Source: Flavobacteriales bacterium (lineage in GTDB: Bacteria; Bacteroidota; Bacteroidia; Flavobacteriales_C; GCA-002722245). From it: a stretch of 53,548 nt of DNA. Under the pieces are notes generated by a model. That model was not told the origin of the DNA, did no database searches, and saw only the letters and a list, made by a program, of their open reading frames with translations. The stretch covers positions 16,886-70,433 of the forward strand of contig PBEC01000003.1 in assembly GCA_002717515.1 (NCBI GenBank), written 5' to 3'. Position numbers and translations under genes: made by a program. Shown here piece after piece: positions 43,453-51,635 of this stretch (the first letter of the stretch is position 1; the number at the start of each line of letters is the position of its first letter).

Positions 43453-45150
43453 TTAGGGTGTTAACTTTTTAATAGTTTCGACGGGATTAAAATCAGCTTT
43501 AACCGTAAAGCTCATTTCTTTCTTTTCGATAGGGTGTATAAATGATATTGTTTCCGCATGTAGATGCAATCGACTGTCTTTTTTACCGTAAAGAATATCT
43601 CCTACTATAGGTGTGTTTAGCCCTTTTGAATGAGATGCGTGCATTCTCAACTGATGAGTTCTTCCTGTAACAGGGAAGAAGTGAACAAGTGTTTTACCAT
43701 TTTTAACCTCAATAACATCATATTTGGTAATGGCGTGTTTACCGTGTTCATAACAAACCATTTGAGATGGACGATTTTCATAATCCACCCTTAGAGGAAG
43801 GTTGATTTCTCCTTCTTGTGTTTTTATTTCTCCATCCAGTAAAGCGACATATTTCTTTTTAACAACTCGATTTAAAAACTGTTTTTGAAGATTTTTATGA
43901 GCCCTCTTTGTTTTTGCAAAAATCATAACGCCGGATGTTGCCATATCCAGTCGATGTAATAAGCGAGGAATAAATTCATTTTTAAATTGTTCGGTTAATC
44001 TTACCAAAACAGAGTCGATTAATTCTTTACCAGGAACTGATAATAAACCAGAAGGTTTGCTGACAATAAGAATGGATTCATCTTGAAAAACGACTTTAAC
44101 ATCTCCCAAAGGTTTGCTTTCACACAATAATGGATTCGAGTCTACATTTAAACCTTTGAGCATGTGGCCGAGAATTGGTTCACACTTTCCTTTACAAGCA
44201 GGATAAAAATGTTCATGTTTCCTTATTATCGAATTGGGTGATTTGCCCCACCAGAATTCAGCCATTGAAATTGGCTTAAAATTATGCTCATAAGCAAATT
44301 GTAAAAGTTTTGGGGCACAACAATCACCAGCACCTGAGGGTGGAGTTTTATTTGCAGTTTTTTCAAAAATCTTCCATAAAGATTTCCAGTTTTTATCGTA
44401 GTTTAAAAACTTATATTCACTAAATATCTTTTTTTGTAAAGCATTTGACTTTGCTTTTCGTTTTATTTTTAATTCTTCAATTTCAATGGAATATCGATTT
44501 GCTTGCTCATTAAGAAATTCCAGTCTCGATCTCCAATATCGCTTTAATCGTTTTAACCTTAACTGCTCTCGAAGACTTTCCTCATTCAATTTTATCAGTT
44601 CACTGGAGGTTATATTTCCTGATTTTATTTCACGCCTAATCTTTTTCTGTTTTTTAATAACTTCTTTTTCCTCTGAAATTATCTTTTGAGCGTATTCGGT
44701 TTCTGTTTTGATGAGTTTCCTCCATTCGGCAAAATCAGTCGAAGTCTCTAGTTTATTTACACAATCGTTTATACTGTTTAGTTCAACTTTTCCCTGCAAA
44801 AAATAACTATCCTCAGTAAGCCGATCAAATATTGGAGGAACAAAAGGTTCAATTAAAACGTCTTCACCTAATTTTCCTGAAAAGGCAGATAAATAACCAA
44901 GATCCCCATTTGTTGACTGGACAACTAAAACACCAAACATTTTTCCAACGGGAGGGAGGCTGGGTTGATTTGAATCAAAGTTATGATTCCAATCTCTCGA
45001 TTGAATACATTTTTTTAATTCGTTAACTGCGACTAAAGCAATTTCAGAAGGTTCGTATAAAAAGGGAAAGGTGAATTTTTCGGGTAGTTTAATACCGCTA
45101 ACATCCTCATTGAACTTTTGAAAACAATTACTTGGATTGAAAGTAGGCAT
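43453..45150 (-). CDS. RluA-family pseudouridine synthase with long N-terminal region
   Basis: A 565-residue protein. The C-terminal about 215 residues are the RluA-type catalytic domain: VFQDESILIVSKPSGLLSVP, RLLHRLDMATSGVMIFA (catalytic Asp), KKKYVALLDG and VTGRTHQLRMH, which make pseudouridine in rRNA or tRNA. The N-terminal about 340 residues hold a conserved N-domain, a coiled coil (about 145-240, rich in Lys, Arg and Glu), and a Cys motif around GAGDCCAPKLL and YPACKGKCEPILGHML. This long form is known in Bacteroidota and gammaproteobacteria. Target base unknown. Confidence 0.9.
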   Translation of the reverse strand: MPTFNPSNCFQKFNEDVSGIKLPEKFTFPFLYEPSEIALVAVNELKKCIQSRDWNHNFDSNQPSLPPVGKMFGVLVVQSTNGDLGYLSAFSGKLGEDVLIEPFVPPIFDRLTEDSYFLQGKVELNSINDCVNKLETSTDFAEWRKLIKTETEYAQKIISEEKEVIKKQKKIRREIKSGNITSSELIKLNEESLREQLRLKRLKRYWRSRLEFLNEQANRYSIEIEELKIKRKAKSNALQKKIFSEYKFLNYDKNWKSLWKIFEKTANKTPPSGAGDCCAPKLLQFAYEHNFKPISMAEFWWGKSPNSIIRKHEHFYPACKGKCEPILGHMLKGLNVDSNPLLCESKPLGDVKVVFQDESILIVSKPSGLLSVPGKELIDSVLVRLTEQFKNEFIPRLLHRLDMATSGVMIFAKTKRAHKNLQKQFLNRVVKKKYVALLDGEIKTQEGEINLPLRVDYENRPSQMVCYEHGKHAITKYDVIEVKNGKTLVHFFPVTGRTHQLRMHASHSKGLNTPIVGDILYGKKDSRLHLHAETISFIHPIEKKEMSFTVKADFNPVETIKKLTP

Positions 45151-45236
45151 TGTACCAACAGATAGTTTTGAAAATTATTTAGAGCATAAGTTCATTAAAC
45201 GAACTGCTAAAATACTTGGTTAATGAACGTTAATAT

Positions 45237-46463
45237 TTATTCATTTGAATTTGGAAACTGTTTAAGATCGTGACCCATTTTTCTTTTTTTCGTTTCCAGA
45301 TAAAATTCATTGTGCTCATTGGACTCAATTTCGATAGGAACATTTTCAATCACTTCGAGACCATATCCAACAAGACCAGCTCTCTTTTTGGGGTTGTTGG
45401 TCAAAAGACGCATTTTTTTAATCCCAAGATCTCTAAGGATTTGAGCTCCGACACCGTAGTCTCTTTCGTCCATTTGGAAACCCAGTTCAAGATTGGCCTC
45501 AACAGTATCTTTTCCTTCTTCCTGTAATTTATATGCTTTGAGTTTGTTGAGTAAGCCGATTCCACGACCCTCTTGATTCATATAGAGAACAACACCTTGT
45601 CCTTCTTTTTCAACCAGTTCCATGGCTTTTTTTAATTGAGGACCACAGTCGCATCGACAAGACCCGAAAATATCTCCTGTTACGCAAGAGGAATGCACTC
45701 GCACTAAAACAGGGTCGTTTTCACTCCATTCCCCTTTGATTAAAGCTAAGTGTTCGCGTCCGTCGCTTTTTTGTGAATAAGCCACCAAGTCAAAATCACC
45801 CATTTTAGTGGGCATTTTAACGTGCATATGTCTTTCAATTGATGATTCGTGTTTTAATCGATAGGATATTAAATCCTCAATTGAAACAATTTTTAAGTCG
45901 AATTTCCTGGCGATTTTTACCAAATCGGGTAACCGTGCCATAGTTCCGTCTTCGTTCATTATTTCAACGATTACTCCAGCAGGTTCAAAACCTGCTAGAC
46001 GAGCGAAATCTATAGCCGCTTCAGTATGACCTGCTCTTCTTAAAACTCCTGATTTTTTTGCCTTTAAAGGGAATATATGACCCGGTTTACCTAATTCCTC
46101 AGGTCGTGTAGCAGGATCGATTAATGCTTTAATTGTTTTGGCCCGATCCTGAGCAGAAATTCCCGTTGTACAGCCGTGGCCTATTAAGTCAACAGATACA
46201 GTGAAAGGTGTCTCATAGGCAGCATTATTGGACTCAACCATTAAGTTAAGTCCTAACTCTTCGCATCTCTCCTCAACGAGAGGAGCACAAATCAAACCTC
46301 TACCGTGAGTAGCCATGAAATTGATGATTTCAGGGGTAATTGATTTTGCTGCACAAACAAAGTCTCCCTCGTTTTCACGATTTTCGTCATCTACAACAAT
46401 TATTACCTTACCTGCTTTGATGTCATCAATAGCTTCCTCAATAGTATTCAGTTTATAAGACAT
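45237..46463 (-). CDS. ribBA: Bifunctional RibBA (DHBP synthase / GTP cyclohydrolase II)
   Basis: Makes both riboflavin precursors: RibB makes 3,4-dihydroxy-2-butanone 4-phosphate from ribulose 5-phosphate; RibA opens GTP. Of 408 residues, about 1-205 are RibB ([42 protein letters not shown]) and about 206-400 RibA ([21 protein letters not shown] with the zinc-binding Cys residues, [11 protein letters not shown]). A -7-like box lies at 46481-46488. No FMN riboswitch was seen in the short 5' region. It links to the apbE/NqrC flavin theme only by chemistry. Confidence 0.96.
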   Translation of the reverse strand: MSYKLNTIEEAIDDIKAGKVIIVVDDENRENEGDFVCAAKSITPEIINFMATHGRGLICAPLVEERCEELGLNLMVESNNAAYETPFTVSVDLIGHGCTTGISAQDRAKTIKALIDPATRPEELGKPGHIFPLKAKKSGVLRRAGHTEAAIDFARLAGFEPAGVIVEIMNEDGTMARLPDLVKIARKFDLKIVSIEDLISYRLKHESSIERHMHVKMPTKMGDFDLVAYSQKSDGREHLALIKGEWSENDPVLVRVHSSCVTGDIFGSCRCDCGPQLKKAMELVEKEGQGVVLYMNQEGRGIGLLNKLKAYKLQEEGKDTVEANLELGFQMDERDYGVGAQILRDLGIKKMRLLTNNPKKRAGLVGYGLEVIENVPIEIESNEHNEFYLETKKRKMGHDLKQFPNSNE

Positions 46464-46480
46464 AAATGGTCATTTTGCCA

Positions 46481-46488
46481 CAAAGATA
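46481..46488 (-). promoter_or_regulatory. TATCTTTG -7 box before ribBA
   Basis: On the minus strand TATCTTTG ends 17 nt before the ribBA ATG and fits the -7 consensus. A -33 box at the usual spacing is not evident. Confidence 0.45.
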
Positions 46489-46551
46489 TGATTTTTAGAG
46501 GAGTGCGTCCAGAAACAACTGTAGGTATTTTTAATTATCAAAAGTCTTTTT

Positions 46552-47007
46552 TTACTCTTCCGACATTAAATTCAATAGCTTTTTTTGATATCCTTCGGAT
46601 AAGAATTCAAAACCTTCTTTTATTCTTTCCTTTTGAATTATTGATAACTTCAGGTTACGCTTTGAAATACAATTTAAATTACCAAGGTAAACCCATGATT
46701 CTAGTTTTTTATTTTCACCAGAGCACTGAATGTTTAATTTACGTCTTGAATAGAGTTCAGGATAACCTTCGTAAGCATCGAGAAGAGCCAGGTCAATTTT
46801 AGGTATTTCAACTAAAATACCTTCTACATGAGTTTCATTATTTAATGTAACATTTGCATAACCATAATTACGGTTAAATGAATCCATTACATTAACCTGA
46901 AAGTCATATCCAAAAAGTTTTCCAGATTGTGGATTTTCGTATCGAACGCCTAGACTTTTCATGAAATGGAGATCCATCAATGAACCGTAGGCGAAATAAT
47001 ATTCCAT
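46552..47007 (-). CDS. Gamma-glutamylcyclotransferase-like (AIG2) protein
   Basis: A 151-residue cytosolic protein with the gamma-glutamylcyclotransferase (AIG2-like) fold: MEYYFAYGSLMDLHFMKSLG at the start (substrate loop YGSL) and LLDAYEGYPELYSRR with the candidate catalytic Glu in the EGYPELY motif. Members release 5-oxoproline from gamma-glutamyl amines or peptides; the exact substrate cannot be read. ATG 47007 was chosen because upstream residues do not fit the family. Shares a terminator with the HU gene. Confidence 0.85.
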   Translation of the reverse strand: MEYYFAYGSLMDLHFMKSLGVRYENPQSGKLFGYDFQVNVMDSFNRNYGYANVTLNNETHVEGILVEIPKIDLALLDAYEGYPELYSRRKLNIQCSGENKKLESWVYLGNLNCISKRNLKLSIIQKERIKEGFEFLSEGYQKKLLNLMSEE

Positions 47008-47029
47008 AATTAATAGAGGAGGGGTAAAT

Positions 47030-47056
47030 AAAAAGCCCCGCAATGCGAGGCTTTTT
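47030..47056. terminator. Terminator hairpin between HU and the AIG2-like gene
   Basis: AAAAAGCCCCGC, loop AAT, GCGAGGCTTTTT with one internal C-A mismatch; A and T tracts on both sides. On the minus strand it terminates the HU gene. Confidence 0.85.
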
Positions 47057-47076
47057 AATTTTTTTACTACTAATTC

Positions 47077-47352
47077 TTAGTTGATAGAATCGTTTAACGC
47101 TTTTCCAGCTTTAAACTTAACTACATTCTTAGCAGCGATAGTAATTTTTTGTCCAGTTGAAGGGTTTCTTCCTTCTCTTGAAGGTCTGTTAGCTTTTGTG
47201 AAAGATCCGAATCCTGGAAGAGCAACTCTTCCTTCTCCTTTAACACCTTCAGAGATAGCTCCAACAACTGCGTCAAAAGCCTCTCCAGCTTGTTTTTTAG
47301 TTAAACCTTCAACATTTGCAACGATTGCGTCTACAATTTCTGATTTTCCCAT
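47077..47352 (-). CDS. hup: HU-family DNA-binding protein
   Basis: A 91-residue nucleoid protein that bends DNA as a dimer. The sequence follows HU throughout: MGKSEIVDAIVANVEGLTKK, GRVALPGFGSFTKANRPSRE (the beta-arm with its proline) and GRNPSTGQKITIAAKNVVKF. Length is standard. It is monocistronic, with a terminator immediately downstream, and its 5' region of about 390 nt is non-coding. Confidence 0.97.
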   Translation of the reverse strand: MGKSEIVDAIVANVEGLTKKQAGEAFDAVVGAISEGVKGEGRVALPGFGSFTKANRPSREGRNPSTGQKITIAAKNVVKFKAGKALNDSIN

Positions 47353-47663
47353 TGTAATAGTTTTTAAAAGATTAATACTTATTTATATTTCGAAAATAGG
47401 GTAAAAAGCTCAGCTATACATGACTTTTTTAAAAAAAGTAATTAACAATTGACTTTTTATTAAAATGCTTTGAAGCCCTATGCCCGTTGACTCTACTTAA
47501 TTTTATTTCAATTTTAGATATCTAGTTGAAAAAAATCAGATATGTGTTTTTGTGTAAAGCATTGATTATCAAGTCTTAGTGTTTTTATTGATGAATAAAT
47601 GCATTAAACTGATGTTTCTCATGTTTATTATTTCGATTTGCATTTAATTTTACTTTCGAAAAT
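47353..47663. other. Non-coding gap upstream of the HU gene
   Basis: About 310 nt without a convincing ORF. It should contain the HU promoter; a TATTTTCG on the minus strand near 47400 is a weak -7 candidate. No hairpin, repeat or RNA gene is seen apart from the terminator at 47664-47687. Confidence 0.5.
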
Positions 47664-47687
47664 AAAAAAAGGGAGTAATGAACTCCC
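47664..47687 (-). terminator. Terminator of the Cys-rich lipoprotein gene
   Basis: On the minus strand GGGAGT-TCATT-ACTCCC followed by seven T; about 60 nt downstream of the lipoprotein stop at 47748. Confidence 0.85.
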
Positions 47688-47747
47688 TAATATTGTTAAT
47701 AACTCCGTGAAACCTTAGAGTTTATTGATTAATTATCTTCTCAAATA

Positions 47748-48365
47748 TTACTTTTTTGTCCAGATTGTTAAATCATCAGCAGATTTGAAAGCATAATTTA
47801 CACCTTTTTCAGTGAATGAATCTTTACGTTTAGGAAAATAACTTATACAAGATGGAACTGAAATACCTCCCCATTTTCCTGATTTCATAGATTTCCCGTT
47901 TGGAGTGAGAGCGACAACATGAACGTAAGATGCGTCTTCATTAAAAATCAATACAGGTTTCCCAAAATTATTTAGTTTTTCCAAAGCAGTGGTTATATTT
48001 TTTTCATCAAAGTCACCCAGGTTTTCCCATGATTCAAGCTCTTTCAATTTTGTAGGTATTTTATCATAGTCAACATAATTACCGCCTTCTTTTAAGTCGT
48101 CTATAGCATAATATTCACAAACAGCTTTTGCAAGAAATTCTTTGCACTTACCATTACCGGGGGTACTTTCTTTACAAGCATTAAACGCAGCAAGATTCTC
48201 TTCAAAAGCATTTAGGTTACCTGTTTTGGATACTTCTTTACTTTCACAAGATTCTTCTTTTTTACTTTTACAAGAAGCTTCTTTCTTTTTACAACATTCA
48301 TCATTTGATTCTCCACATGAAGCTAATATTAGTATAACAGCCAGTGAGGTAATTATTTTTTTCAT
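47748..48365 (-). CDS. Cysteine-rich lipoprotein, unrecognised
   Basis: A 205-residue lipoprotein (lipobox ILASC, Cys 17). The first 30 mature residues are Cys- and Lys-rich (ECCKKKEASCKSKKEESCES). The remaining domain has FNACKESTPGNGKCKEFLAK, a helix ending AVCEYYAID, and a strand with YVHVVAL. A Cys near the start of a helix followed by a His strand could suggest a papain-like fold (CHAP or NlpC), but that is speculation. Minus strand, closed by its own terminator; not linked to its neighbours. Confidence 0.6.
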   Translation of the reverse strand: MKKIITSLAVILILASCGESNDECCKKKEASCKSKKEESCESKEVSKTGNLNAFEENLAAFNACKESTPGNGKCKEFLAKAVCEYYAIDDLKEGGNYVDYDKIPTKLKELESWENLGDFDEKNITTALEKLNNFGKPVLIFNEDASYVHVVALTPNGKSMKSGKWGGISVPSCISYFPKRKDSFTEKGVNYAFKSADDLTIWTKK

Positions 48366-48456
48366 TGCTTTTAATTTTTATTTTATATAAAGCTAAAGGA
48401 TTTCTTTTAAAATATAGAATTACAATTATTATTTGATATCTCGAAGAAATTATTCG

Positions 48457-49425
48457 TTACCTCCTAATAGGGATAATGGTTTCGAGTTTTCTGTTTTCAG
48501 CGTCTTTAGGTTTCCATTTGACCGCTTTTACATCTGATTTGTTTCTTACATCAATATCCTTTTTGTAGGTCCATAATTTTTTATGATATACAAGTCCGTC
48601 GTAAGTAAAATCAGGAGCATAAAATCTTTTAATGCTTGCAAGTGCAGGGTTTGAAGGCGCGAGATGATCAAACACAATCATATTTAGGCTGGGATTAAAG
48701 TTGCAATGCATGGTTATATTACCGTTGTATTCAAAAATAATTCTGGATTTGTTTTGAAACCTGGGTTCTGCTTTGGTTCCATGCGTGACATCGTAGCGAA
48801 TAATTTTATGACCAAATAAAGGCTCACCTTTTTTAGTAAACTTTAAAGTTTCAATTATTTTTTTTGTTGAGCTATAGGAATAACCGTCCCAACCTAAAAG
48901 TAAGTACGTTTTGTCCTTTTTTTTGGGAGAAGGCACGATAGTGTAATAAACACACCCAAACCAATTATTACTACTTAATTTAGCCATTTCATCATTACCA
49001 ATTGAAGAAGATTTATTGGTCAATTCAAAAACATAGTTTTCAATTTTAGGCTTACCAAAAGGGCCTTTTTTTACCTTTTTTTGATATTGGGTAAATCCAT
49101 AATAATCGTATTCATCCCTTCCTAAAAGAAGCGTCCAGGTGTAAATTCTGAAATTATAATTCGGCTCTGTTATTACAGATAGATTTTTCACTCGGTTGAA
49201 ATTGTACACAATACTCATAGAATCTTTTAATACTTCTTCAAGGATTCTTTTGTATTTATTGTTTGCATGTATTTTTGCCAGGTCAGTGGGGGCATAAACT
49301 ATGGAGTCAGCCAGCATCTCCAATGTGTCAACTTTTGCTTCGAAGGCGAATTCCAGGTTGATTTCTTTGGCATGAGAAAACTGAATAAATAAAATTGTTA
49401 GTGAAAGGAAAAAAAAGCGTTTCAT
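48457..49425 (-). CDS. Secreted protein, unrecognised
   Basis: A 322-residue exported protein; signal peptide 1 to about 19 (FIQFSHA). The mature part has helices, then about 200 residues of mixed strands with YLLLGWDGYSYSSTKKIIETL and FGHKIIRYDVTHG. The latter half ends MIVFDHLAPSNPALASIKRF, then FYAPDFTYDGLVYHKKLW. I recognise it as a conserved Bacteroidota type without a known role. It stands alone on the minus strand, divergent from the MEKHLA gene. Confidence 0.65.
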   Translation of the reverse strand: MKRFFFLSLTILFIQFSHAKEINLEFAFEAKVDTLEMLADSIVYAPTDLAKIHANNKYKRILEEVLKDSMSIVYNFNRVKNLSVITEPNYNFRIYTWTLLLGRDEYDYYGFTQYQKKVKKGPFGKPKIENYVFELTNKSSSIGNDEMAKLSSNNWFGCVYYTIVPSPKKKDKTYLLLGWDGYSYSSTKKIIETLKFTKKGEPLFGHKIIRYDVTHGTKAEPRFQNKSRIIFEYNGNITMHCNFNPSLNMIVFDHLAPSNPALASIKRFYAPDFTYDGLVYHKKLWTYKKDIDVRNKSDVKAVKWKPKDAENRKLETIIPIRR

Positions 49426-49492
49426 AACCTAAAAAACAACGTGACAAATGGTTTATTAGTATGCAAAATAATAACTAGCCTTAAGTTAAGGT

Positions 49493-49500
49493 TAATTTTG
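49493..49500 (+). promoter_or_regulatory. TAATTTTG -7 box before the MEKHLA gene
   Basis: TAATTTTG, 51 nt before ATG 49552, fits the -7 consensus; start-to-box distance is ordinary. Confidence 0.4.
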
Positions 49501-49551
49501 TACTTTAATGTTCAAACATTGAATTGTTTATTTAAATCGAATTAAGAGAAA

Positions 49552-49995
49552 ATGAATAAAATTGAGCACATTCAAAATGTATTAAACTCTTTTGAAAAGT
49601 TAACAGGAAAAGCACTTATATATAGAAAATCACCAGAAGAAGATTTTTTTCAAATAGAGAATGGAAAATTTGTTTTGGTATCGCATAATGGGGCAGAGGA
49701 TCCTATATTGAATTATGGTAATCAATTCGCTCTAAATCTTTGGGAAATGAACTGGAGTGAATTTATTAAAACTCCATCCAGAAAAACCGCTGAGTCCGAT
49801 TTACAATCAAAAAGAAGAAAAATGTTAGATACTGTTTTAAGGCAAGGGTATTATGACGAGTATGAAGGGGTTCGTATTTCATCATCTGGAAAACGGTTCA
49901 AAATAAAAAATGCCATTATCTGGAATGTAAATAACGAAAAAGGGGATTACATTGGTCAGGCAGCTTACTTTAATTCTTTGGAATATTTAACATAA
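49552..49995 (+). CDS. MEKHLA-domain protein
   Basis: A 147-residue cytosolic protein covered by the MEKHLA (PAS-like) domain: FVLVSHNGAEDPILNYGNQF, LNLWEMNWSEFIKTPSRKTA, GYYDEYEGVRISSSGKRFKI and WNVNNEKGDYIGQAAYF. In plants the domain is found with HD-ZIP factors and in bacteria as a stand-alone protein; its ligand is unknown. The gene is short and probably transcribed alone. Confidence 0.88.
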   Translation: MNKIEHIQNVLNSFEKLTGKALIYRKSPEEDFFQIENGKFVLVSHNGAEDPILNYGNQFALNLWEMNWSEFIKTPSRKTAESDLQSKRRKMLDTVLRQGYYDEYEGVRISSSGKRFKIKNAIIWNVNNEKGDYIGQAAYFNSLEYLT

Positions 49996-50058
49996 ATAAG
50001 CGATTTCATAACATTATACTCCATTAAAAATCATATCTTGCAGTCCAAATTTATAAAC

Positions 50059-50865
50059 ATGAAATACTTCCTTTATTCTCTTGTATCAATATTCGCAATA
50101 ACAGCTATCAGCTGTCAATCTTTTTCAGCGAAAAAAGCAAATAAAAAATCATGTTCTGTTTCCAAGGAAACAACTATTGAAAATTCCAGATTGGATTCAG
50201 CTACAAATTTCAAACAGTATTCCTATTTTATCGGACACAATATTGCAAGTGATATAAAAAATAAAGGAAGCATCGACTCGTTGGATTTAAAATATTTTCA
50301 TTTAGCATTCAATGATGTTTATTATAACGATACAAATAGACTGAGCACTGAGCGAAGTCAAGAGATTCTCAAACATCTTACCGATAGTATGAGAGAACGT
50401 CAGATTGAAGCACAAGCAGAACAATTTTTACCAAATAAAATCTCAGGTAAGGAATTCTTTTCTACCCTCAAAAGTAATGACAGTATTAAATTTACTCCAT
50501 CCGGGCTGGCCTATAAGATAAATCGAGTTGGATATGGAGCATTTCCCAAAGAATCTGATAATGTGTCTGTATTTTATGAAGGTAAACTTATCGATGGAAC
50601 AATATTCGATAGTTCATATGGAAATCAAAAGCCCGTTCAATTGAACCTTTCCGGAGTGATCGAAGGTTGGACAGAGGGATTGCAATTAATCTCTGAAGGA
50701 GGTGAAATTGAATTATACATTCCGGAATATCTTGCATATGGCATTCAAGGAAAAGCTCCGAAAATCGAGCCTTATTCGTCGTTGATTTTTAAAATTGAAC
50801 TCGTACAAGTTCAAAGTGCTCATCGAGGTCACAACCATGGTCCCGGAGCAGGTCATCACCATTAA
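50059..50865 (+). CDS. FKBP-type prolyl isomerase lipoprotein with His-rich tail
   Basis: A 268-residue lipoprotein (lipobox TAISC, Cys about 19). After an N-terminal helical part (about 45-150) it has the FKBP domain: VSVFYEGKLIDGTIFDSSYG, VIEGWTEGLQLISEGGEIEL and IPEYLAYGIQGKAP. It is a periplasmic peptidyl-prolyl isomerase and chaperone, as are FkpA/Mip types. The last 15 residues, RGHNHGPGAGHHH and neighbours, are His-rich and could bind Ni or other metals, like the tail of SlyD. ATG 50059 (MKYFLYSLV) was preferred over a TTG at 50038. The tRNA-Ala gene begins 40 nt after its stop. Confidence 0.9.
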   Translation: MKYFLYSLVSIFAITAISCQSFSAKKANKKSCSVSKETTIENSRLDSATNFKQYSYFIGHNIASDIKNKGSIDSLDLKYFHLAFNDVYYNDTNRLSTERSQEILKHLTDSMRERQIEAQAEQFLPNKISGKEFFSTLKSNDSIKFTPSGLAYKINRVGYGAFPKESDNVSVFYEGKLIDGTIFDSSYGNQKPVQLNLSGVIEGWTEGLQLISEGGEIELYIPEYLAYGIQGKAPKIEPYSSLIFKIELVQVQSAHRGHNHGPGAGHHH

Positions 50866-50905
50866 TGAAAAGAAAGACACTCTATATTTATTATGTGCTT
50901 TATAT

Positions 50906-50979
50906 GGGGAATTAGCTCAGTTGGCTAGAGCGTTTGACTGGCAGTCAAAAGGTCGCAGGTTCGATTCCTGTATTCTCCA
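50906..50979 (+). tRNA. tRNA-Ala(GGC)
   Basis: 74-nt cloverleaf. The anticodon loop CTGGCAG gives GGC, reading GCC/GCU. The acceptor stem GGGGAAT pairs with ATTCTCC and includes G3-U70, the alanine identity pair. D-stem GCTC/GAGC and T-arm GCAGG-TTCGATT-CCTGT are intact. CCA is not encoded. Confidence 0.93.
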
Positions 50980-51000
50980 CTTCTTTTTTGTCCAATAAGT

Positions 51001-51546
51001 ATGAGATCCTGTATATGTTTTCTTTTCCTGGTTTTTTGTTTGAGTTTGACAAATTATGTGAATGCGCAAGACAGTCTACAGTATCATAAGAAGTTTTATA
51101 AAATTCAAAAGCAATCAATTTTTACATTGTCTGGATGGTCAATTTTAAATCTGGGAATGAGCCCACCCTTATCTGGTAATTTTTTTAAACCAACCAACTC
51201 CAGAGAGTATTTTTACCTCACTAATTTCAATTGGAATTTATTAAATGCCGGAATAGCAAGTTTCGGTTATTATTCGATTCATCGAAACAGTCATAAAAAG
51301 TGGTCGATTTCCGAATTGAATATCAGGAAAAGAAAACTTGAACGTGCACTTGCTGTTAATATCGGACTTGATTTCTTGTACATTGCATCTGGAATTCTTT
51401 TAAGGAATGCTTCAAACCCAAACGATATGAACAAACATCAATCTTATCTGGGAGTTGGGAATTCCTTTATTTTACAAGGAGGTTTTCTATTCGTTTACGA
51501 TTATGTTTTTTTGAAACGATTAAAAAAGTTGAAGTACAAACGGTAG
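51001..51546 (+). CDS. Membrane protein, unrecognised
   Basis: A 181-residue protein. An N-terminal signal-like helix (1-22, ending NAQ) is followed by four more hydrophobic segments: about 40-55, 74-94, 117-138 and 151-172, separated by basic loops (RNSHKKWSISELNIRKRKLE). No motif points to an enzyme or transporter. Some Bacteroidota proteins of similar size are annotated as DUF6992, and this may be one, but I cannot verify that. It follows the tRNA-Ala by 21 nt and is closed by the terminator at 51591-51620. Confidence 0.55.
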   Translation: MRSCICFLFLVFCLSLTNYVNAQDSLQYHKKFYKIQKQSIFTLSGWSILNLGMSPPLSGNFFKPTNSREYFYLTNFNWNLLNAGIASFGYYSIHRNSHKKWSISELNIRKRKLERALAVNIGLDFLYIASGILLRNASNPNDMNKHQSYLGVGNSFILQGGFLFVYDYVFLKRLKKLKYKR

Positions 51547-51590
51547 CGTTGTACGACTTATTTTTCTTGAAAAGAGTAATGTATAAAACA

Positions 51591-51620
51591 AAAAAAGCAC
51601 ATCCTGAGATGTGCTTTTTT
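51591..51620. terminator. Bidirectional terminator at the nrdA 3' end
   Basis: AAAAAAGCACATC (51591-51603), loop CTGA, GATGTGCTTTTTT (51608-51620); perfect 13-bp stem with A and T tracts, serving convergent genes. Confidence 0.9.
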
Positions 51621-51635
51621 CTTCGTATTTAATCC

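Noticed and set aside
45151-45236. FMN riboswitch near ribBA
   Set aside because: The gap is on the 3' side of ribBA and the 5' leader is under 30 nt, too short for an FMN riboswitch.
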